This document shows positions 28,517 to 36,054 of a DNA stretch of 36,054 nt, one piece after another. The DNA lies in contig QZWS01000038.1 of the NCBI GenBank assembly GCA_004114245.1, positions 1-36,054 of the forward strand, in the 5' to 3' direction. A program made the translations under genes and the position numbers. The notes under the pieces are model-generated. The model was given only the letters and a program-made list of their open reading frames with translations. It did no database searches and was not told where the DNA came from. Source of the DNA: Zoopage sp. CT-All. Its lineage: Eukaryota > Zoopagomycota > Zoopagomycetes > Zoopagales > Zoopagaceae. How positions within the stretch are numbered: position 1 is the stretch's first letter; each line of letters begins with the position of its first letter.

Positions 28517-31500
28517 CTATTCAACAACTCGCAACGACCTGGGCCTGGTTGGATCCCTTCCAACTGCTGCTCGCCTTGGCGTCGGTGCCTGTGCTCCAGA
28601 CCTCTCCTTAGCCAAGGCTGTGGCTTGTTGATAACTGGCTGCTGATGACCCGTGTCGTAGACTGTCGATGGCACCGGTATCCGCTGCTGCAGACGACGCA
28701 CTTGATTTGTTTGGAGAACTGCACTCAGACTGAGCACTGTTGCTAGGTCGTGGAGATGCTCCCTCTTCATACGAAGGGCGGGAATTCATTTCCTAATAGC
28801 ACGCGTCAGTGAAGCCACTAAATGATGCGTCGTACGCTCAATCGATCGACAGTTTTATTAATCCATTCCTTGCGGCGCTCCAATTTCTTAGAAAGCCGTT
28901 CTGCTTCACGCTTCCACTATGATGACAGAGTGAGGATTGTCCTGATGTCTAAGCCAATTACCTGTTCGCACTCAGCTGAACGCTTCTCAAGCGCACTCTT
29001 AAGCTCGGGATATGCTCGGCTCAAAGTTGTCACGTCCATCTGGTGGCCATTTGGCAACATGACTGTGGAGCTCTCGCGCTTAAACTTTGTTTCTAGTCTA
29101 GTAGCAACATCCCGAGCCTTTTGGAGATCATCCTCCAGTTTCCTGCGACTCACTTCAGGCTATCTAAATTGTGCAATAACCACCTACCGGATTTGACGCT
29201 GATTTGCACTCAATTCGTCATGAACCTGCCGTAGCTCAGCTGCCTGTCGCTCTTCCAGATCATCTAAAGCAATTTGCATCTCCTATAAATGCTACTATCA
29301 TTTAAAGGCATCGACAATATGCAAACCTCGTGAGGCACGAGTCCACCCGTCCGCTCTTCATCCATTTCTAGAACGAACGACTCGAGTTCACGGCAGCGGT
29401 GGCTTATTTGGTCCAGCTCGGATTGCAGTCTTCGAACCTCTTGTGCTGCTTCGCGACCACGATCTTCAGCCTCCTGCCGAGCGTCAGCCTCGTCCTGCCA
29501 GCGTCGCTCTGCTTCAATCAAATTTTGTGCCGACTCAACATCCACGTCTCCGGTTTTAACCGCCAATCGCCGTGATGCTTCTAGCTGACCACGGACATCT
29601 AACTCGCGGTTTTCAGCGTCGCGTCGTAGACGACGTTCGCTTTCGAGATCCCGCTCGGCAGCCCCAGATTGCATTATAGCCTCATTGAGATCGGCACGAA
29701 GATTCTCCAGCTCTTCCTCTGCTTCGCGTATGCGTGCCTCAGCTTCGTCCAAAGCCTACAATATTACATAACGAAACCAAAGTAGTGATATTACGTCTTC
29801 GAGTTGACGAATAGTATCGCCATTCGCAGCTGTCTGCTTCGAGTCGTTTTCTTCAAACAATTGCTCAGCGTCGCCGAGGCGTCTCTGGGCCTCTTGCAGC
29901 TCATGCTCCGTCTCTTCCAGCGACCTCAGTGCCTGCATGCTAAATTAATCGATACTTCCATTGTAAACGCCTACCATATCCAACTCCTTCGATAGCCGCT
30001 CATGGTCGTCCTGCAAGGCATTAAGCCTATCATCCAACTCTGCAATGACGTGCTCCTGCTCCTCCGCCTTGGCATTAGACGCGACAACCGCTGCCGACAT
30101 TGTGGAGCTGGCCAAGGACTGTCGGCGCTGGTGCTCAAACATGGCCACGGATGCCGTATTCCGACGCTCGACCTCGAGATTCTCTCGAAGCCTCCTATTC
30201 TCTTCCAAGAGCTCTTCCTCTCGCCAGTGCGAACCGCCGCCAGCAAAGCCAGTCTCTGACCGAGCATATCTCGGCGCAATGGCCGATGCACCAACCCAGC
30301 CGCCAGCATCCGATCCAGTTTGAGATCGCCTTGCGACATCCTCTAGCTCGCGTGTGCGAAGTTTATACTCGGCCACTTGGTCGCGAAGATATCGGTTCAC
30401 ATCCTTCAGATTGTCGGTTTGCGCGGCCTCATCGCGAAGTTGCTGCATCTCCCATTCATAGGACCTCAGCGTTTGCTCGAGTTCGGAGGCGCGCGTAGCC
30501 TGAAGGTCGTAGTCCCGCTGAGCAATCTCATAGCGATGTTCGGCCGCGTTTCGCTCCTGAATCACACGCTCTAATTCCGCATCATCTGTCGGTGCAAATC
30601 TTGCTGCTGCATTCGGATCGCTGCGCAGCGCGTCCTCTAGCTTTCGTATGCGTTGTTGGGCTTCATATAGCTCGCGATGTACATCGCCCGACTGAGCCAT
30701 TCTCGCTGCACTCTGGGACTCATCAAGGGCGCGCTCCAATTCGGACTTCTCGGATCGGATCTTTTCGATCACGACCAACGCGTCTCGCATCACCCGATCT
30801 CGGTACCGCGCCTCGTTTTCCATCGTCTTTAGCTGTACCTTGAGATCGACGAGTTCATGAACGGCCTTTTCCGAATTTTCGGGCGACATGTCGGATAGGC
30901 GCTCCTCAAGGAACGAAATCTTGAGCTTCAGATTGAACGACTCCTTGGTCAGCCGATCAATGACCTCCTCCTGCTCCTTCAACGTCATGGGCGGGGCAAC
31001 GCCCTTTCCAACAGTACTCGGTGCATTCTTTGGTGTAGTTGGAGGACCTCCTCCGGCGCTGTGCTGTTGCAGAATTGTCTCCAGTCCGTACAGCGTCCCG
31101 GGTTTCGAGCCGCCGGACGAATTCGCGCCTTTGCGCGATCCTCCTCGACCAGTGCTTATCGGCGTACGCTCCTCAGCACCAATATGCGCTGCCATACGCG
31201 TGGCATCGAAAAACGAGGCACCGGAAGCTCCCGACGCAGCTAACTTGTCACCCCCGTCGGCATCTCGTCCCCGTCGGGAGCTCGTTGGAAACCCAATCCT
31301 TGTCGGCGTCGTCGCATTGTCACCCCCGTCGTCGTCGTCGTCGTCGTCGACCTCGTTCAGCTGACTATTGAACAACGACGATGACGCCGTGAATCGATCA
31401 CCGGGGGTCACGTATGGCGGCGAGGCATGCATCATCGCGGACGAGTCAAACGACGCGATGGAAAAATCCAGTGGGTTCATCATGGAGACAGCGTGCAGCG

Positions 31501-31564
31501 CAGACTTGTTGTTGGGTGTGCTGGTGGATGCATCTGGGGCGATGCGCGATGTTGGTCTGGACAT
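28517..31564 (-). CDS. CM1-domain coiled-coil protein (Mto1/Pcp1/centrosomin-like)
   Basis: This is a likely gamma-tubulin-complex receptor at microtubule-organising centres. Seven exons give 929 aa: 31564-29975, 29932-29795, 29755-29327, 29282-29188, 29142-28962, 28916-28836 and 28792-28517. The N-terminal 190 residues are Ser/Gly-rich with an Asp run. Residues about 193-260 begin MTLKEQEEVIDRLTKESFNL and KLKISFLEERL, the CM1 (Cnn_1N) motif that binds gamma-tubulin complexes. The rest is nearly continuous coiled coil (for example ALRSLEETEHELQEAQRRL). The C-terminal 90 residues are Ser-rich and low complexity. All introns are GT-AG and 39-45 nt, and exon joins extend the coiled coil without breaks. 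No pericentrin-type PACT domain is evident. It sits 120 bp upstream of COG6 on the same strand. Confidence 0.88.
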
Positions 31565-31888
31565 TTCGGGATAGACAACGAGGCCGATTTGTTTTTGGAC
31601 CAGTCTTGGCTGGATCTGCGCAGCATTGAAGCGCCATCGCCAGGTGCAATGATAGGAATATGTATTCTTCCGTAAGTTGATTTATGGCGTATGTGGTGAG
31701 GATGTTGGGTGTTGTGATACTGAGATACTGAGATACAATGGCAGCATCAGCCATCCTCAGTATAACAAGCAACTTGCAAACATGTGTCTGCAATATACAG
31801 CGACTGATTTATTATCTCTGCTATTGTGCGCATGCTATTGGGGTATTTGAGTGTGGCAAGGTTGCAGTCCACTTCACATCTCCAAAAC
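31565..31888. promoter_or_regulatory. divergent promoter region between the CM1 protein and SLD5
   Basis: 324 bp between two start codons. It holds an 8-bp GATACTGA tandem (about 31716-31736, 2.6 copies) and AT-rich patches, but no clear TATA box. Both flanking genes serve division (microtubule nucleation and DNA replication), so coupled regulation is possible but not shown. Confidence 0.4.
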
Positions 31889-32844
31889 ATGGCAACATTT
31901 GGCGATAATGAACATGCCGGCGCAAGCAACGCCGACGCCGTTTACGACTACGAGGCTGACGCTCACCTCGACGTTAACGCACACGAAGGCAGCGTTAGTG
32001 AGCATGCGGGCTGGGACTCGCTCGCGCCTGTGACGCAAATCGCACGCGCTTGGGTTGCAGAACGCGCCGCGCCCGAGCTGCTCCCCTTCGAGGACCATCT
32101 CTTCTCCTCTCTCCAAGGCCTGATAGAGGACCAGGTAATGCGATTGATTGCACCTGTACCTGCTCTTTGACGGTGCCTTAGAGCGACAGAATTGAGGATG
32201 CGATGATGGCTGAGGCGTCGGTTCAGCCCGAGACCCGGTTCCTGGCTACGTTGTTGCACGCGCAAATCGAACGCGTCAAATACATTATGCGGATGTACCT
32301 CCGTGCGCGAATGATCAAGGCGCCTGCTATCTTGCTTTGTAGTGCGATGCTTCATTGGTGGCTTAGATTGAAAAATACGCGTTGTTCATCGCAAAGGACG
32401 ACGAGCAGCGGCGGCGGCTGTCTCCCGAAGAGCGCGAATTCGTCGAAAAGTAGATTAGATGCTGCTTCCATCACAATGACTAAGGAATGGACTAGGTACC
32501 AGCGAATATTCGAGGCACATATGATGCGTTCGTGCATGTCCGAGCTCCCCGAGTCGTTGCAGTCGCTGGATGAAACCTTTCCTACTCCCTCTATGCGTAG
32601 GTGGCTGATTGTCGCAAGTGTATGTAACTCGCCTGTCCCTACAGTGGCCAGGCCGAACTTGGACCAGGGTGTATTCATACAAGTTGCGGACGACATTGGC
32701 ACGTACCAAATCCCGCCCCGAGCAGATGGCAGCACTGTGCCCAACGAAGAGCCGGTGATGGATATGGACCCGGGCGGTCTATTCCTCGTGCGCTACTCTG
32801 CCGTCTCGTCGCTCATCTTGCAGCGCCGTGTACGATTACTGTAA
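31889..32844 (+). CDS. SLD5: GINS complex subunit SLD5 (DNA replication)
   Basis: SLD5 is part of the tetrameric GINS complex of the CMG replicative helicase. The exons are 31889-32134, 32182-32319, 32367-32449, 32496-32596 and 32645-32844 (255 aa). Signatures: APVTQIARAWVAERAAPELL, ETRFLATLLHAQIERVKY, MRMYLRARMIKIEKYAL, SPEEREFVEKYQRIFEAHM, RPNLDQGVFIQVADDIGTY and DMDPGGLFLVRYSAVSSL. The N-terminus has an acidic extension. Four introns of 46-48 nt; the second (32320-32366) starts GCGCCT, so it is GC-AG, since the RMIK-IEKY junction is conserved and the only GT nearby would leave a 28-nt intron. The context places it divergent from the CM1 gene and convergent with the SET gene (18 bp between ends). 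Confidence 0.92.
32320..32366 (+). other. GC-AG intron in SLD5
   Basis: The exon ends in ATGATCAAG and the intron starts GCGCCT and ends CTTAG (47 nt, like its three sister introns). Splicing gives ARMIK-IEKY in frame, the conserved GINS sequence. GCGCCT is a weak GC donor, so this call relies on frame and length. Confidence 0.7.
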
Positions 32845-32862
32845 CATAGGCAGTGCTCTATT

Positions 32863-33910
32863 TTAGCTCAAATCTTCCTCTACAACCCTGATACTGTCCA
32901 AGTCAACGTCTATTTCATGCGCACGAGGTCGCTCGCGAACAACATCCTCGATTTGCTTCTCCCACTCCTTGCCGTACGAAACGAGTAGTTGCTGATGTGC
33001 GGGAATATGCCGCGTGGCAAAATACACGCTGTACCAGCGTTCGTGAAGCCAGACGGTCGCGAAGCTCAGATTAGCGCCGTCTAAACAATGCACCACAGAT
33101 CAGTGATGGGAGCATGGGGGCGGGAACCAACCACCACGAGCGTGATTCACAAACCGCAATTCGTTGCCGCCAAATCCCGCGTCGACGACGATATCTGCCT
33201 CATCTTCATTGGCGTCTAGTATCGGCGTGAACGGGTCATACTGCCAACTGTGCTGGTCATCATCTGCAATCCGCACCACGCCTTGAACCACGCATGGCAG
33301 TCAGCAAATATTCAAGACCGCGAGTAGTCCGCTACCGGTGTAGATGCCGATGGGCTCGCCCTCGTGGATCTCCCGCGCAGCAAACAGCCCCCACTGCATG
33401 CGATTATCCACCCAGCGTATATACGCAAGATTCTCCTTCGTCTTTCGATCCTCCACAGGCTATGCAGCGCAGAGTGAATACGATAGGCGTCATGGGCTCC
33501 AAGAAGGGGACGCGACTACCTTGTGAGCATCCTCGGTGTAGTCCAGCACGTACTTTGCCAGCCGCGCAGTGCTATCCAACACCGATTTGACATCGTTGAT
33601 CTCGCTCATCACCATTGACCGGTCGGCAAAGTCGACATAGTCGGAGGACGTTAGATCAAACTCCTACATCGCCATAACACCATCGCAGCAGCACGATAGG
33701 GATAGGTGGACGCACAATGTCGTCGAGGAGCTCGACGTGGAACGCGCTGTGTAAATCCTCACGATAGTAGTGCGCGGCGACAAATGTCCCGGGCGCGGTG
33801 GTCTTGAGCCTGGGGGCTGGCGTCTCTTTGGCCATCACGGCACTGCACGCAGCGTATGCGGCGAGCATAAGGGAGAGCGCGACGCTGGTGCGGCTGAGCA
33901 GGCAGGGCAT
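32863..33910 (-). CDS. secreted SET-domain protein, intron-rich copy
   Basis: It has a SET methyltransferase-like domain behind a predicted signal peptide. The exons are 33910-33716, 33663-33520, 33459-33336, 33281-33132 and 33080-32863 (276 aa); introns are 51-60 nt, GT-AG. ATG 33910 gives the signal MPCLLSRTSVALSLMLAAYA; an in-frame ATG at 33937 adds nine residues. The domain carries LFAAREIHEGEPIGIYTG, GNELRFVNHA (the SET Asn-His motif) and LLVSYGKEW (the catalytic-type Tyr). A family-specific N-terminal part, FVAAHYYREDLHSAFHVEL, is shared with the divergent copy at 34222. The Cys-rich post-SET region is absent. SET proteins are normally nuclear or cytosolic, so the signal peptide is the surprise. 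Substrate unknown. Confidence 0.82.
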
Positions 33911-34221
33911 GGCCGTGGTGGGATAGTTTTTGCTCATGTGATCTGCGCCTACGCAGTACCAGGCCTGCTCAATCGAAGCAGCGGCAAGACTGCCAAGACC
34001 ATCAAGACTGCAGAGAAATATTCCGAAAAGGAAATTCTCTTGCAGGCGTCAGCAATCCATCACAAATGCTCTACGCGCTCTGACACGGTTGCCTCGATTT
34101 CTCACAGCATTTGACTGCCTATTTCGAAAACCCGTCATATCTCGACCGGCATTGTTCCCGCGATAATTCCGCGCTCCGCCAGCTCGCATCCTCCGCCGTG
34201 ATTGCCTCATTGCACATCCGT
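33911..34221. promoter_or_regulatory. divergent promoter of the SET-domain pair
   Basis: 311 bp between the two SET-gene start codons (284 bp if the 33937 ATG is used). No obvious TATA box; the tract is GC-moderate with short A/T runs. Both paralogues probably share it. Confidence 0.45.
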
Positions 34222-35046
34222 ATGGTGCGGCTCACTGTTGCCCTGCTCCTGGCCGCCGTCGCGGCCGCGCCCTCCGCACTGGCCTCCGTCCCGAGCACTC
34301 CGCCCACCACCAACCACGGCCCGGACCTCGCCGCCCTCGAGCCCGGCGTGTTTGTCCGCGCTCACTACTACCTCGAGCACTACCTCGAAGCATTCGGTGT
34401 GATCCCGCTTGACCGCGTCGTGTTCCACCCGAAGCTCGACCCGCACATCGATCGCTCCCTCCCCATCCTCGACACCTGCACATCGCCCCAGGAGCGCACC
34501 CGGGCAGAAAGCGCCGTAGAGCGGTATTCGGGCTGGCTGGATTACTTGCTTAATGAGGCGCGATATACGTCGCTGTATGGCGAGGGGGAGGGGGACGGAG
34601 AGGTGGAGCTCCGGCAGGGACACGAGCCGGCGACCTGGCCCACCACCTACGTCGCCTTCGCCGACCCCGTCATGCACTACGGTGCCTACGCCGCGCGGGA
34701 TATACGTGCCGGTGAGGTGCTGGACCTGTACGCGGGAATCGTGTATAATAACTCGCGGAACAACGACTACGCGTGGCAGTACAACTGGGAGGCCAATACC
34801 GTGGATCGCAAGGGCAACACCCTGTGGCTGGTCGTCGACGCCCTGCACCACGGCAACGCCATGCGGTTCGTGAACCATGGCGATAAGCATCTCCTCAACG
34901 TGGACCAGGTGTATGTGCCGCGAGAAGCCGATCGCATGTGGTACACGCTGTACGTCGCCAAGAAGGATATCCCGCAGCACTCGCAGCTGTTTGTCAGCTA
35001 CGGCGAGTCGTATTGGGCAACACGGCCCGAGGCAGGGGTGGTATGA
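34222..35046 (+). CDS. secreted SET-domain protein, intronless copy
   Basis: It has 274 aa in a single exon with strongly GC-biased codons. ATG 34222 begins a signal peptide (MVRLTVALLLAAVAAAPSAL), likely cut near residue 22. Residues 40-70 (PGVFVRAHYYLEHYLEAFGV) match the other copy. The SET domain spans about 142-262: YGAYAARDIRAGEVLDLYAG, then RFVNHGDKHLLNV, with the Asn-His motif at 218-219, and SQLFVSYGESYW, with Tyr260. It has no Cys-rich post-SET domain and no ER-retention signal. The paralogue on the minus strand has four introns, so this copy either lost its introns or came from a spliced intermediate. Function and substrate are unknown; activity is plausible because the key residues are kept. 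Confidence 0.86.
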   Translation: MVRLTVALLLAAVAAAPSALASVPSTPPTTNHGPDLAALEPGVFVRAHYYLEHYLEAFGVIPLDRVVFHPKLDPHIDRSLPILDTCTSPQERTRAESAVERYSGWLDYLLNEARYTSLYGEGEGDGEVELRQGHEPATWPTTYVAFADPVMHYGAYAARDIRAGEVLDLYAGIVYNNSRNNDYAWQYNWEANTVDRKGNTLWLVVDALHHGNAMRFVNHGDKHLLNVDQVYVPREADRMWYTLYVAKKDIPQHSQLFVSYGESYWATRPEAGVV

Positions 35047-35100
35047 GGCAGGGGTGCTGGGAGGCAGGGTGCTGGGAGGCAGGGTGCTGGGAGGCAGAGG
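35045..35100 (+). repeat. 15-bp tandem repeat after the SET gene stop
   Basis: Unit GAGGCAGGGTGCTGG in about four copies (first 16 bp, last degenerate) begins at the stop codon itself. The GGTGCTGG core is shared with the repeat at 22655, also just after a stop codon. Confidence 0.75.
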
Positions 35101-35333
35101 TACGGAGAAAAGCAACGCCATTGTATTCTCTGCGGTGCTGACACTGTTGAATGCAGTAGCTCCGCAGCCACCAACCGGCTCCTGTGTACTACGTGGCATA
35201 AGCAGCACTGTATGGCGTGAAGACTGCTAGCCACGTTCCCCAACCACTGCATTTTGCGCATCTCTCCCGCCTCAACAAATACGCATCCACCTGCAAAGCT
35301 CCCGCACCACAGCAAACAAACACATTTCTTGCT

Positions 35334-35588
35334 ATGAAGTTTCTCTCCATCACTCTGCTCACTCTTGCTCTAACTGGATTGGTCGCGGAAGCTGTCTTCG
35401 ACAAACGCAAGAAACCCGCGAAACCCGAGGCCGTTTTCTGGTGCTCGGAGTATACCCATGATAGTTACGTAATAGCACTTGGGCCCCCTAGAGCATTTAT
35501 TTCGTCAGTTAAGCGGATGATATTAACCGAATTGACGAAGCAGGCTGTGGACTGCAAGAATGAACGCACGATTCTGCTGTATGAATAA
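35334..35588 (+). CDS. small secreted protein (84 aa)
   Basis: The ATG at 35334 starts a clear signal peptide, MKFLSITLLTLALTGLVAEA. A dibasic stretch (FDKRKKPAKP) follows, which could be a Kex2-type processing site. The mature part is about 60 residues with two cysteines (WCSEY and VDCKNER) and no recognised domain. It is a single exon. The frame is open upstream to 35217, but that region is less protein-like. It is adjacent to two secreted SET-domain genes, so this corner of the window is enriched for exported proteins. I do not recognise a family. Confidence 0.6.
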   Translation: MKFLSITLLTLALTGLVAEAVFDKRKKPAKPEAVFWCSEYTHDSYVIALGPPRAFISSVKRMILTELTKQAVDCKNERTILLYE

Positions 35589-36054
35589 AAAGCCAACACA
35601 TCCCCTCAATGCTTTTCTAGATGATAAAACAACGCTTTTTGCTGATTTCAACCTGCTCGATTGCACGTATGGATCATGGATTGATTGATAGATGGAAAGT
35701 GTAGTATGAGTCAATGTAAGCTGGGTTGTGTGCATGCATATACAAATATCATTGACAACAAATATGTGTCTGATTCAATGTTGTCAGATTTATTGTTGAA
35801 CACATCCAAACTGAGTATTTGCTTAAGAGAGAGTAATAATTCTACAAGGTTCTGTAGAGCCAGGGTGACCATGTACTTCAGCAAATGCAAACACATTCAA
35901 TTCACGCAGCACCTGTACACCATGACTTCTGCCCTCACCTGCTGACACTGTTGAGAGAGCAATGCAAATCCATTTCCCATGGGCACATGGACCCGCTGAC
36001 TATGTACATACACTATAACTGATTTTGAACATCCTGAAGACGTTCCGACACCAT
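35589..36054. other. AT-rich downstream region to the window end
   Basis: About 465 bp, AT-rich, with only short open frames on both strands that lack start context or domain features. No tRNA or clear regulatory element was seen. It is probably 3' UTR and intergenic sequence. Confidence 0.45.

Overview
This 36 kb window is a compact nuclear segment of a fungal genome. The evidence is an alpha-tubulin 3' end, a U6 snRNA gene, a tRNA, very short introns (mostly 40-55 nt), C2-domain phosphatidylserine decarboxylase, a GINS subunit, COG6, a CM1 centrosomin-type microtubule-organising protein and a Pap1-like bZIP. Intron size, gene density, a voltage-gated proton channel and the glutamate-cysteine ligase modifier subunit suggest an early-diverging (zygomycete-type, perhaps Kickxellomycotina) fungus rather than a budding yeast; that placement is inference. 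I resolved exon structures by hand from reading frame, splice signals and family conservation, and give them per gene.

Layout. 1-2200: alpha-tubulin C-terminus (+), U6 snRNA (+), and an unrecognised secreted protein (+). 2360-3850: two tandem, degenerate Ras-derived GTPases (+), the second followed by a G-quadruplex-type G-tract. 4000-7240: dihydroxyacetone kinase (+) and glutamate-cysteine ligase modifier subunit (+). 7315-10240: eIF2-alpha (-) and RIO1 kinase (+), divergent with 67 bp between start codons. 10268-11332: a divergent pair of related small membrane proteins. 11413-12078: a third Ras-derived pseudo-GTPase-like protein (-). 12278-13934: polynucleotide kinase/3'-phosphatase (-). 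14369-15112: Hv1-type proton channel (+). 15239-16736: bZIP factor (+). 16832-18384: DBP5/DDX19 DEAD-box helicase (-). 18539-18613: tRNA-Arg(TCG) (-). 18614-20010: a 1.4 kb gene-free tract with a possible small inverted-repeat element. 20011-21485: RhoGAP protein (+). 21596-22651: bestrophin-like channel (+). 22863-25773: C2-domain PS decarboxylase with an assembly gap (+). 26032-28396: COG6 (-). 28517-31564: CM1 coiled-coil protein (-). 31889-32844: SLD5/GINS (+). 32863-33910 and 34222-35046: a divergent pair of secreted SET-domain proteins. 35334-35588: a small secreted protein (+).

Most genes are conserved housekeeping functions: translation, ribosome biogenesis, mRNA export, DNA repair and replication, Golgi traffic, lipid synthesis. 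The lineage-specific material is (i) three Ras-derived proteins that have lost switch and catalytic residues and the CAAX box but share a hydrophobic C-terminal tail, (ii) SET-domain proteins with signal peptides, one intron-rich and one intronless, (iii) the paired hydrophobic membrane proteins, and (iv) orphan secreted proteins. Three conserved genes also need GC-AG introns to keep their conserved reading frames, and a fourth may contain one.
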